Shown piece after piece: positions 8,256-17,415 of a stretch of 24,856 bases of DNA. The stretch is from Byssothecium circinans (Eukaryota; Ascomycota; Dothideomycetes; Pleosporales; Massarinaceae), in the NCBI GenBank assembly GCA_010015675.1, contig ML976985.1, positions 843,669 through 868,524 on the forward strand. Reading direction: 5' to 3'. Made by a program: the position numbers and the translations under genes. Position 1 is the first letter of the stretch; the number at the start of each line of letters is the position of its first letter. The notes under the pieces are model-generated. The model did not search any database. It saw nothing but the letters and a program-made list of their open reading frames with translations, and was not told the DNA's origin.

Positions 8256-9401
8256 TGCGTAATAGCGGTGCTTAGCGAATAGGCCAAGATATATGACATT
8301 CTTACCATGGCTGTTCTATTGGATCCTAGACACATGACTGTCGCGTATCAACTGCTAAAGCACATCCCCAAGTTCCATAACTCCCGCCTCCATGGGAAAG
8401 TCCGGCCCCCGTCCCCGCTTACGAGATTGCCTTGAAAGATGGGATGTCGAACATGCCGGCTTATAATCACCGGGTTGCTCCGGAGCGAGGAACGGACACA
8501 GCACCTGAGCACCATGAGACGAGGATCAACGATCCAGTTATCCATCGTCGCGAATTATGAAATATATAATGTTTAGGCCGGTTTAATTTTGCCGCAGAAT
8601 TCTCCAATTTGTTTTGACCCGTATACCTCTGTAATAGTTCATTACACTGTTATCTTAGATTGTACAAAGACTAATACGTCTCCGAGGGGCGCCATTGGGG
8701 ATGGATGTGTGGTGCAAGTGCAAAGCTTTCGAAAAGGCTTTCATGGCGAAAACTAATATTATGTCGACGGTGCAAGTCAGGAGGAACAAGCTGGTCTTGG
8801 CTAGAGCAGCTCCGCCGTTAGGATCCAACTGCGGACTGCTCAACCCATCCTTTGTGTCGGCCCTCTAAGCGCGTCGTTCGTCCAACGAACTTTACCGCGC
8901 TTCAACTTCATCCATGCAAAAATCTGACCAGTACATAGTGCCCACCAGCAACGATAAGGAACAACGCGTGATTTTTGAATGTAGTAGCCACCGTCGGGCT
9001 TAAATACTGCTAGCTACAGACTCCCTAGTTCCGGAGAAGCCACGTTGAACGCAGTATCAGTCGTTTACTCGAAAGAATTACCCATACAAGGCTTTGGCCT
9101 TGTGAAGCAGCGCCAAAACCAACCGGCCCTTTCGATGTCTAATTTGCTGCGTGAATCCTTAAAGCCGAAGATTCTAACGGCAGGATTCTAGAGCCTGGAG
9201 ACTTAACCTAACATGTGGAGGGGATTGCAGTTCCAGAGACAGCGACGTCCTGCAGTTCAGAAAAGTGCTTGCTTTCCATAGTATCGTAGAATGCAGTTAG
9301 ATTCTTTACATACTTTGTTTAGAACGTACGGTGTAACGATGATAAACATCTACCACGCCACTAATCTAAGCACTTAGGGAACTTCTCGATCCATTCGCCG
9401 C
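8256..9401. other. Gene-free interval
   Basis: About 1.15 kb between the 3' ends of the DUF2985 gene (+) and the kinase gene (minus). The longest frames (for example 8655-8843 minus) lack ATG starts and look random. Two short perfect hairpins are visible: GTTCG/CGAAC at 8876-8890 and CAAGGC/GCCTTG at 9087-9102. No tRNA, repeat or ORF is supported. Confidence 0.5.
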
Positions 9402-10199
9402 CTATTCTAGAGTGACTGAGTTCAACCTATCCGAGAGCTCGTGTGCGCTTTTGAAAGACCTAGTCCAGCATGCATCAATGATAGACCTAAGCCAGAGACC
9501 GTGAGTGCTTGGAAGGTCTTCCCTCTTCGGCCAGATAGCCCGGGCTGGGCCGGGTGGCTGGTCTTTGAAAAGGTCGAAGTCACAATGACTTCCTGTAATG
9601 ATCTCATACATCACCGCGCCAAGTTGGCCGATGTCGGTGTAAATAGAATAGCCATGGTCGTCGACGGTCTCAATGTCGGTGTCGAGAGGCAAAATTGTGG
9701 ATTCAGTGAAATCGGAAAACCGAACGGAGAGGTCGTCGGTAAGGAGAAAGTTTCGTGTGGCGATGTCGGCGACGATAACGCGACGATCGTGGATACGGGC
9801 GAGGGTGTCCGCCATATCCCGGAACCAAGCGAGTTGGGTAGATCTTTCGGGGTGATATCGCGGCAGCCGCAGGTAGTCTTGAAGATTTCCATTCGTCATT
9901 AGAGCCATTTGGATACCATCGCCAGAGAGGTCGATGCAAGGTACAATGCCTCGGCTTGGCCCCAGGCGCCGGTAGACTTCTTTTTCGCGCTGAAGAGCTT
10001 CGCAAGATATATCGAAGTATATGTCGTAGAGTTTGATGTCAGCTTTGCTAAGGCCAGTTGTAGAGTACTTCAAAGGCAGTTTCAGGGCAGCATCGTCTCG
10101 TCTCACTACCACTCCAATTTTCCCTTGACTAAGGATAGGATCTCGGAGAGCACTTCCATCGCGGCGCAAAAGAGTCAACTTGATATGGGAGGGCGTCAT
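9402..10199 (-). CDS. Small protein kinase-like protein with DFT in place of DFG
   Basis: An intronless 265-aa frame starting at ATG 10199. It spans essentially one kinase domain: a reduced glycine loop (GKIGVVV, 26-32), the beta-3 Lys at about 40 (AALKLP), a helix-C Glu at about 73 (REKEVY), the catalytic loop VADIATRN (143-150, D145 and N150 kept but HRD reads VAD), the metal-binding Asp163 in DFT rather than DFG, and the helix-F Asp189 (DIGQLG). The activation segment is short and lacks an obvious APE. Fungi have many such stand-alone kinases; substrates are unknown. The key acids are kept, so activity is possible, but the altered DFG may reduce it. The frame stays open upstream of the ATG back to a TAG near 10308, so a longer spliced form is not excluded. 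Confidence 0.88.
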   Translation of the reverse strand: MTPSHIKLTLLRRDGSALRDPILSQGKIGVVVRRDDAALKLPLKYSTTGLSKADIKLYDIYFDISCEALQREKEVYRRLGPSRGIVPCIDLSGDGIQMALMTNGNLQDYLRLPRYHPERSTQLAWFRDMADTLARIHDRRVIVADIATRNFLLTDDLSVRFSDFTESTILPLDTDIETVDDHGYSIYTDIGQLGAVMYEIITGSHCDFDLFKDQPPGPARAIWPKREDLPSTHGLWLRSIIDACWTRSFKSAHELSDRLNSVTLE

Positions 10200-10838
10200 G
10201 GAAGCACTATGTCTAGTTTCACAGTTGATGTGAAGGGATACAACGGATTTTGAGAGTACAATCGGGAAAACGAGCGGGAGTTTTATGACGCAGCCAACAC
10301 ATCTTACACGCTAGCAAAAGAGGTCTATTAGATGGCGACCACTCACGGGGAAGGGACTTGTACTGATATAAAAAACTTAATTAATATTTGCCGCGAAGAG
10401 TGCTCAGCTCGTAATATCGGGTGAAGGAGGATGGGAATGATGACGACGATGGAAGAGGTTATAGGACACGTCTTTATAAAGCTTGAATCGCGATCATGTT
10501 CTCTAGGCTTCTTTGCCAGCGCACAAGTATGAGTCACGAATGCAGAAGGGGCTGAAGTCATGCACCCCAGATATCCTTCCGCTATACAAAAACCTACACT
10601 AATTAGATTAATTATCGCTATCCTGGGGATATCGTTATCACAGGCCCTCTTCTGTATGAGGGTTAGATGTGTGGGTTGGGAGAGTCCGCCCCCACACAAT
10701 TCATCCGGTAAGTTTACCTCTGTAGAATTGCATACCCCAGGTTGGGCGGGGTCTCGCGTCATCTATCACACTTTTCTGTCAGCTCTTGCATCTGCGTCTC
10801 TACAAGTCCATCCATTCCGCCAGCATCACACCGCCCTT
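10200..10838. other. Divergent promoter region between the kinase and F-box genes
   Basis: About 640 nt. The F-box reading frame stays open to an ATG at 10560, but the F-box motif starts at 10839. A textbook donor GTAAGT at 10708 with an acceptor TGTCAG ending at 10782 suggests a 75-nt leader intron upstream of the F-box start. An antisense frame at 10343-10762 is not supported. Confidence 0.4.
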
Positions 10839-12758
10839 ATGGAAAATTTGCCACTAGTGGTGCTTCAAGAAATATGCGAATACGTTTCCAATTTTGAACC
10901 AAAGCGAAGTAGCCTGTGGGCTTTAGCATCCACCTCCGGAACGTGCTACGCCGCCACAGGCCGCGAACGATTCTCTCGCGTACTTCTGAGCGTGGGAAAT
11001 GAAGAGCAGTTCGAGGGCGATTTGCTGCGGCTGGATCATTTGCTTGAAACGCAAAATAGCAGGAGATATATCCGTTGTTTGAGAATTTGCGCCCAAAAGG
11101 TCAACGCAGACGATGATGATGGCAACGATGGAACCGAGGATCCTTTTAGCATACCACCGACATCTCGCGTAGAGTTTTATAAGGGAGAGGTTCATGGTAC
11201 TTACACGCCAGATGAATCGAGAAGACGAAGAGACTCCTGGGAGCAGTTGGCTCGGTTCGTCTCCGGGCTTGCGCTTCAGGACCTCATATGGGCATCCCCA
11301 GCTCAAGTGCCGGCATGTGTTCTCACTACGCTACATGAACACAACCCAAACTGCCGTTTGCATGTCCAGACATTTTGCCTTCGGAGTCTCCACCAAGCAG
11401 ATGGCCAACAGAACATTGAAGACTCCGAGTACATACTAGCAACATCACCTTGCCTGTACAGCATCATTGGTCCATACTCTCCATACTCTCCCGCGGGACG
11501 TGTGGACTACAATGAAGAAGCCATACGGCAAATGGTGGCAGGTTCCGCCCCAAGGCTAAGCCACGTTCACGTATGGTTCCAAAGAGTTGGTGCCTCTGGG
11601 GAATTGCGCTCATGGCGTCGGAAGGAACGGCCACCGTGGCGAGGTTTCCACCCCCAATCGACGGACGAAACACTTGAACGACCACAGACGAAAGGTCGGC
11701 TCAAGAGCTTAACAATCGATCCAGGTAGCCGAATAGACGAATCACAATTCGCAGCTTGGGAGGCGCACACCAACTTTTCGTATCTTTGTTCCCTCAAGCT
11801 CATGAGGTTCGTAGACTTAGAGATGCTCGAAAGGCTCGCTGATCTCGCTGAGAATAGAGGATTCGGTCGCCTCCGAGCTTTAGACTTGCCAGCTGGATCG
11901 TCCCGAGCAGAGTTTCGTGTTGAAATTGATCGAGCCATGCAACGATTGCTACTAGCGCTGCCACCATTAGAGTCACTCTCCATAGAGGCGATAGGCGACA
12001 CGCCCTTTGATGCAGCTCTTGAGCAACATGGTGCCAGTCTACAGTACTTGCACGTGAAAGACTCTATTCTATACAGTCAGCAGATCACACAACTCCGAAG
12101 TTCCTGCACCAATATCAGACATTTGGGCATTGAAATGCTTCGCACTGGAGGCGACAAGGAGGAATTACGAATCTACCGCACCCTAGGCGCTATTCGAAGT
12201 CTTGAAAAACTTACGCTAGAGCTTCAATGTACCGCCTATCGCCACCCCGATGGACCAGACGATCCAGTGCTTATGCTCATGCCTTTCGGAGGCGAAGAAG
12301 ACCAAGAAGAAATGAGGGCTTCAATCCGGGATGTCCTCATCAACGCCGCCATAGACGAAATTCTTGCACACGCGATCTTTGAAGAAATCATGGGAGGCAA
12401 TACTGCCGCACACGGTACTTTGCCACCGAAGCTTTCACGTGTTAAGCTGAAGATGGACGGGGCTACCTCACTCAACGGACAGTCAATGAGCCAAGACTTC
12501 CAAGGGATTCTTCGTTGGATCGGAAGACACTGGGTCTGCGGGCGTGATCCGCGTGACACCCATTACGATCAAACTATCGTGAAAGAAGTTGGGAGGCAGG
12601 AAAGAGTACGGACAGGGAATATGATGGAGGACGATATGGATGAATTGTCGGGTAGCGAACAGTACGGTGATGTTTGGAGGGCTTTGTGGCCGGAAACGGG
12701 GAGAGGTTGGAGGGAGGAGTGGAGGAGCTTTCCGCTTGATAATGGTTGCGCAGAATGA
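10839..12758 (+). CDS. F-box protein with leucine-rich-repeat-like body
   Basis: From ATG 10839 the frame gives 639 aa. I chose this start because the F-box lies right behind it: MENLPLVVLQEICEYVSNFE, then LWALASTSGTCYAATGRERF. The same frame is open to ATG 10560 (732 aa), but those 93 residues look like leader sequence and contain a strong splice donor. Downstream come an acidic patch (ADDDDGNDGTEDP) and a series of LRR-like strands such as LKSLTIDPGS, LRALDLPAGS, LESLSIEAIG, LQYLHVKDS, IRHLGIEM and LEKLTLELQC. F-box proteins link substrates to SCF ubiquitin ligases through Skp1, with the repeat region as the usual substrate binder; the target here is unknown. It is transcribed divergently from the kinase gene. 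Confidence 0.87.
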   Translation: MENLPLVVLQEICEYVSNFEPKRSSLWALASTSGTCYAATGRERFSRVLLSVGNEEQFEGDLLRLDHLLETQNSRRYIRCLRICAQKVNADDDDGNDGTEDPFSIPPTSRVEFYKGEVHGTYTPDESRRRRDSWEQLARFVSGLALQDLIWASPAQVPACVLTTLHEHNPNCRLHVQTFCLRSLHQADGQQNIEDSEYILATSPCLYSIIGPYSPYSPAGRVDYNEEAIRQMVAGSAPRLSHVHVWFQRVGASGELRSWRRKERPPWRGFHPQSTDETLERPQTKGRLKSLTIDPGSRIDESQFAAWEAHTNFSYLCSLKLMRFVDLEMLERLADLAENRGFGRLRALDLPAGSSRAEFRVEIDRAMQRLLLALPPLESLSIEAIGDTPFDAALEQHGASLQYLHVKDSILYSQQITQLRSSCTNIRHLGIEMLRTGGDKEELRIYRTLGAIRSLEKLTLELQCTAYRHPDGPDDPVLMLMPFGGEEDQEEMRASIRDVLINAAIDEILAHAIFEEIMGGNTAAHGTLPPKLSRVKLKMDGATSLNGQSMSQDFQGILRWIGRHWVCGRDPRDTHYDQTIVKEVGRQERVRTGNMMEDDMDELSGSEQYGDVWRALWPETGRGWREEWRSFPLDNGCAE

Positions 12759-13457
12759 TTCAAGTACTGTTATTTTAGGTCACAGCCGTAGTTTGACTCA
12801 AGATTTCTATATCATTTTAGCAGTCTCATAAACTGCTTCGAAAGTCGGGCAGCTTGGGGTCGAGTAACAAGCTAAAATTTGAACGAAGGTCCTTGGTTTA
12901 CCGTTGGGAGCGATCCTCGCAGTTAAGGGAAGCCGCCACGGCTTTTGCAGCAATGACTCGGATTTTTGGGTAATTTTAACGTACCCTAAGGGTCGTTGGG
13001 AATTCGCAGGTTCTGTAAAACGCCAACTCGGATCTGGACTAGAGAGTGTATATGTGGGTTGGACGGTGACAGTGAATGTTGATTCTTATCGTATCTCCAC
13101 GCTGTCATATTCTTCTCCATAGATCTTACACAAACCTCACAAACGCCGACCATACATGCCAGGTCCCCAGCAACTGTCTTCACTATGTTCCATGTTTTTG
13201 GAGACCTTAAGGCCTCATCTGGACTATTTAGTCAGAATATAGACGTCCACTATCGCAAAACACACATTGCCGATTCAGACATAACAAAGCGCGATCATAC
13301 GTTTGCCACCCATTCCGACGCAAAATCCTTTAGGGGTGGACCTGTTCCGAGACGTCGTAAGTGTATAGTGGAGTGATTCTGCGTTTCTGACGTTTTAGGT
13401 GGGCACAGGCACAGTGAGTTGTGTAGAAAAGTTTCCGAATCGAACAGTGAAGTATAT
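12759..13457. other. Intergenic between convergent F-box and HET genes
   Basis: About 700 nt shared by the 3' ends of two convergent genes. A 63-codon plus-strand frame from ATG 13185 (MFHVFGDLKASSGLFSQNID...) has no recognisable feature and no codon bias I can point to. No repeats or RNA genes are seen. Confidence 0.45.
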
Positions 13458-15515
13458 TCAGATGATTCGAACGATCTCGACCGAGCAGTCATCGAACATC
13501 TGAAACATCGCATTTCCTTCGTATATTCTAAAGCTTCCGGTTCTCTTAACATCCGTCGTGCCATCATCTTTTGCGAGCACCAAGCCTTCTAAAAGTCGAT
13601 AACGGTTATTCCAGCGGGTCAGCAAGATAGCACCCAACTGTATCTTGGGCCCAAAATCCTCGTTCAATACCTTAGGGTTGACACAGCCCCAGTGGTCCTT
13701 CAACGCAACATCTGAAGCGGTAAACCACACTACTTTCCCCGAGAGAATGATGTACCCTGAGCTGACGCGGCCCATCGGATCCTTTCCAGCAACCGTAGTT
13801 TGTACATCAATGACTTCGCATTCGTCCACAATTCGCGCTTCGTCTGAGTTCGGATGCATCCAATATACACTTCGTCCACAGCTCGCCCAGCTCCATGATG
13901 GAGCTATGTAAAGAGAATCATCGCCAGTCACTCCTTGATAATTTTCATGACATTTCCAACAGAGTCCTCGGATCAGGTCACCGCTCCATAGGCCAGCGTA
14001 GTAGCGGTCGCCACATGCCTTTGCGACATGATGAGCTATTCCAGAGATCGCAGGGAAGCGATCCTGGGAGAAGGATAGGTCTCGTTGCGAGTATTCTTTA
14101 ATTGAGTGATACCAGAACGAATACACTCCGCTTTTCGGTTGCGAACCACTTAATGAACGGATCATGTTTGGTTCCTGATCGTCATCGCACAGATACGGGC
14201 GCTCGGCCTTATATGACTCTTTACACCTGTAGTATAGCCTTTCGGCGAACTCTAGGCGTCTCCGCGATATCATTCCTTCTTGAAATGTCCATCCGCGCCG
14301 GCTCCAGTCTGATGAAGATACGGCCATTTTGTCTGGGTTGTCTTCTAGTAATATTTCATATGATCCTGCGATCCCGGGGTACAATTTAGACTGAAAGGGG
14401 ATAGTTGCTGGAGTGGATACATTTCGAGGGTGGAGAAAGCCTGCGTGACTATGAGATCCTCGGCCAGCAATGATGGTGAAAAAGGCGGTTCCATAAACAT
14501 CCATCATCCTTACGGACTCTTTTCTCCAATCGTCGATATCATCTTGTATGATACACAGGGCATCAATCCAAAGATAACGGAAGCCCATCGCTCTTGTTAC
14601 AGCTATCGCGTCTTGAATTGTCCTTGGCATATTCTGCGTTTCAATACCCTGTTCATGCTCCGCTAGATTATTTGTGCGAGTCTCGAGAGGTGGATAAGCT
14701 TTTGTATCGCCCCAGCAGTAGCTAAGCGCGACATATTTTACGTCTGTGGCCCCACTGAGTCCAGATTGATTAGCAGTACGTACCAAGCGTACCCTGGGCT
14801 CGCTATGGCCATCGATATCCAGTAATCGTGTAGGAAGGTAATGACTTTGATATTGTCGACAGACTTCGTGCGATGCTGCGCATTCAGCGAGACAGTTTTT
14901 TAAAAACTGTGTGTTAGAAGGCGTCAGGGGACACAAGTCAATGGGTCTATTTTGGATATGAAGATAACGCGCGGCAGCATCACCTATGGAGAGTTAGGGC
15001 GAAATAGATGACTTTTCTGTTTCAATGGGAGTCGAACCTTCTTGTGCTTGTACACGAAACAACCTGTACTCCTTTTTATCATTTCTCATGTGATAGAAGT
15101 CAGGCACCTTAATCGATCCATGAAGATAAGAGAGATTGCGGATCGCGCCTATTTCCGTTCCAACATCAGCACCATCCTCTCGGATGTAGCTGAAGTTGTA
15201 AATTTCGACTTCGTGACTGAGTGTCGTCCCGGTTTTCGTGGAGAGCTTTGGGGTACGTTCGAGATTCCGTCCAAAAGTATTTCGGAATCTATCTCCTATG
15301 ACTCCACAGAGCCGACAGCCACTCTCAGCCGACGCCTGTAGAGCCGGAAAGTCTGGATACAAGTCCTTCCGCCTGTAATCCATATCGATTCTTACATCGT
15401 CGCGAAGAACAAGAGTTTTGTTACCATTTGGGGTCTCAAGTTCTTTGCTGCCGTATTTCGAATCGTCGATTATGAGTGCTTGACAGTGGTCGCAGAGCCC
15501 ATGGTCCGTCGCCAT
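13458..15515 (-). CDS. Heterokaryon incompatibility (HET) domain protein
   Basis: Exon 1 is 15515-15038 and exon 2 14983-13458, separated by a 54-nt intron (donor GTTCGA, branch CCCTAAC, acceptor CATAG, phase 1), giving 667 aa. The junction reads QAQEGDAAARYLHIQNRPID. The N terminus has paired cysteines (CDHC near residue 8, later CRLC), common in this family. The HET domain is clear: YVALSYCWGD (243-252), FRYLWIDALCIIQDD (294-308) and SRRGWTFQE (387-395). HET proteins trigger cell death when incompatible hyphae fuse, or act in related immune-like responses; many paralogues in a genome have no known partner. The C-terminal 270 residues are unassigned. The donor GTTCGA is weak; unspliced RNA would stop at codon 174, giving a protein without the HET domain. 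Confidence 0.93.
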
Positions 15516-15669
15516 AGCTTAGGCGCTCATGAGGGAAATGCTGAGGGGCCGATTGTGGGTTTTCTCAAAAGCTGAAAGGTGGTCTGAGCTGTATTTAAAA
15601 TTCAGCGCAGCTGCCTAGACATCAACTGCTACCCCGCTATTCGGCGTGTCGCTGGATTGGTTAGCTTTT
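15516..15669. promoter_or_regulatory. Upstream region of the HET gene, AT box
   Basis: The sequence TATTTAAAA at 15592-15600 reads as a TATA-like element on the plus strand and TTTTAAATA on the minus strand. It lies about 75 nt upstream of the HET start (minus) and about 70 nt upstream of a possible small plus-strand gene, so it could serve either. Confidence 0.3.
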
Positions 15670-15925
15670 ATGCAGGCAACGAGGCTGTACAATCCCCCGG
15701 AACTTCGGCCTGGGATCGCATCAAGTGGCATACTTCCACGTCCGGGCCTCCCATTCAGCACCATTGGCGACATAATAACACTTGGAAAGCCTTTTATGCA
15801 CTTTGGAAAATGTGAGTTTCATTTCATGATCAAAAATCATCGGCTTCTGGCTGACTTGGTAATTTGACTACACGTTATCTCCCCTAACCCCAGGGTACCT
15901 CACGCTTCAGAAGCAATATTTATAG
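15670..15925 (+). CDS. Possible tiny two-exon gene, unrecognised
   Basis: ATG 15670 opens 47 codons plus one base up to a consensus donor GTGAGT at 15812. An 82-nt intron follows with a perfect branch and acceptor (CCCCTAACCCCAG, ending 15893), and the second exon (15894-15925) stays in frame for ten codons to TAG. The 57-aa product starts MQATRLYNPPELRPGIASSG and ends in KWYLTLQKQYL. There is no signal peptide, membrane segment or known motif. The intron signals are better than expected by chance, but the short coding length and lack of a recognised family leave open that this is the remnant of a larger gene or a spliced non-coding RNA. Confidence 0.33.
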
Positions 15926-16154
15926 CGTACGGGAGAGACAAGAACGTTGGTATGCATTGACCTGGTGCTAAGTAGCTTCTATCTGTACGAATTTAACATA
16001 GAATAACACTGCATACGTATGTACTAACCATCTGAGTGCTTCTAAGTCTGAGTACAAAAAGAACACTCCTCCTAATTAATATTTTCAATGTCTTCGATTC
16101 TATATCTCAGCTTTTCCTTGATGGAATCACAGCTGGAACTCCAACATCTAAACC

Positions 16155-16355
16155 TTAGAAGTCACTCATATCCCAAACTTCTTCAAACATATGACCGGTG
16201 CCGCCATACCACGGGACCTGAATACGAACTAAGTCGTATCCGAAAGTTTCTGCAGCCCTCAAACTTGTATTTGAAAGCTGATCTGCGCTCAAAATTGGCA
16301 GCTGTGCTGAATGTGACATAATTGGCGCATGGAAATAGTTGGCACGAGGCTGCAT
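16155..16355 (-). CDS. Short coding-like frame, unrecognised, possibly a gene fragment
   Basis: A minus-strand frame from ATG 16355 encodes 66 aa ending at TAA 16155-16157. The end (LRAAETFGYDLVRIQVPWYG, then GTGHMFEEVWDMSDF) looks like the C terminus of a larger globular protein rather than random translation. The frame continues upstream without ATG in a less protein-like way. I do not recognise the family. It may be a short gene or the leftover 3' end of a decayed one. Confidence 0.28.
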   Translation of the reverse strand: MQPRANYFHAPIMSHSAQLPILSADQLSNTSLRAAETFGYDLVRIQVPWYGGTGHMFEEVWDMSDF

Positions 16356-16357
16356 AA

Positions 16358-16843
16358 TTAAACCCCTCTCGGAAACCTCAGCCTTGCAGCATAAGAACAA
16401 TGGCAATGGCAATACCCCCCTATCTATGCCTCCCATCCGCTCAGCGTAACACAATTCCCCTGCCCTCTCTCTCCCTGCCAAAAGAAGAGGGGAGAAAAAA
16501 AAGTCAAAATGTGCAAAAAGAATCGACGGCACCCTTCGACCAGAAACCCGCCCAGTTTCTCAACTGAATAAGCGTGTTTCTGAACTTGCCCACGAGCGGA
16601 GGACTTTCAACTCCCACCATATACAAACTAATTATATTCCATATCCTAAGAATCGTGGGAATAAATTAGCTTGAAGTGGGACTCGAACGCTACACAGTTT
16701 GCTACTATATCCGGCTGGGAAAAATATTTGTGGTGCCCTCTCCACAGTCGGCCGTGCTAGCATTCTTTGGCTTATTTTAGTTGAAGATTATTGAGTGTAA
16801 TTGGTATATATAGTAGGTTTAATTAGAAGCCCTATTTCAAACG
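16358..16843. other. Gene-free interval
   Basis: About 490 nt including a purine/pyrimidine-biased patch around 16470-16505. The string at 16679-16692 recalls a tRNA T-loop but has no pairing stem. Nothing is called. Confidence 0.45.
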
Positions 16844-17415
16844 TTGGAAACTCGTGCAGGTAGTCAATCCATCCTGCGCCTCTATGACGTCGTTCATAAT
16901 TGCCCCGTCGAAGCCGGTTACGCTGCCGCCAACATGGTCAACGAGCAGAAAGCTAAGAAAGCTCATAAGGGAGCCATGGCTGCCGACCTCGAGCACGGCG
17001 CTGTAGCCCAGCGCTGGAACAAATGGCACGAGGAAAAGGCAAAGGGAGAGAAACCGGAGGAGGAAGTTGAAGAATAAAAGAGACAGGTGATGGAAGAACA
17101 ACAGAAAGTGCTTGAGGCTCAAACCCCTAAGGTACAGGCGCAAAGAAGGAAGAGGCTGTGAAGAAAGTGATGGAGGAGGGCAAGAGAAAGGGGCAGGAAG
17201 AGGGGTTGGGGGCATTGAACTGCCTTGTGAAGGATTTGTTGGAAATTGCTAGGCTATTTTCCAATTCTGTGAAACTATTCAAGGCACGAATGAAAACTAT
17301 TTCGCGCACTCGGCTAGTTCAAGTGGAGGGAAGCAATTATAATACAGAATTTCTTTCCATGAGAATCCCTACGCTGCGCTCCCTCCCACTTCCCCTGCAC
17401 CTTAACGATTACTAA
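16844..17415 (+). pseudogene. Decayed Lys/Glu-rich coding stretch
   Basis: Two plus-strand frames together read like one charged, helical protein that has been broken. The first runs through EAGYAAANMVNEQKAKKAHK and AVAQRWNKWHEEKAKGEKPE to a TAA at 17075-17077, and the same frame continues after the stop as VMEEQQKVLEAQTPKVQAQ. The second frame picks up at about 17140 with AKKEEAVKKVMEEGKRKGQE, followed by LGALNCLVKDLLEIARLF, and ends at TAA 17413-17415. No intron of usable length joins them. This fits one stop and one frameshift in an old gene. The opposite strand is also open for 127 codons (16832-17215) but is low-complexity Leu/Ser/Pro, as expected opposite a Lys/Glu-rich frame. Family not recognised. 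Confidence 0.35.

Noticed and set aside
10560..10838. 93-residue N-terminal extension of the F-box protein
   Set aside because: The F-box begins right at ATG 10839, and the extension contains a GTAAGT donor and no domain, so it is treated as leader sequence.
16679..16699. tRNA-like T-loop string (GGGACTCGAAC, minus-strand orientation)
   Set aside because: The flanking bases cannot form a T-stem, and no anticodon arm or acceptor stem is found around it.
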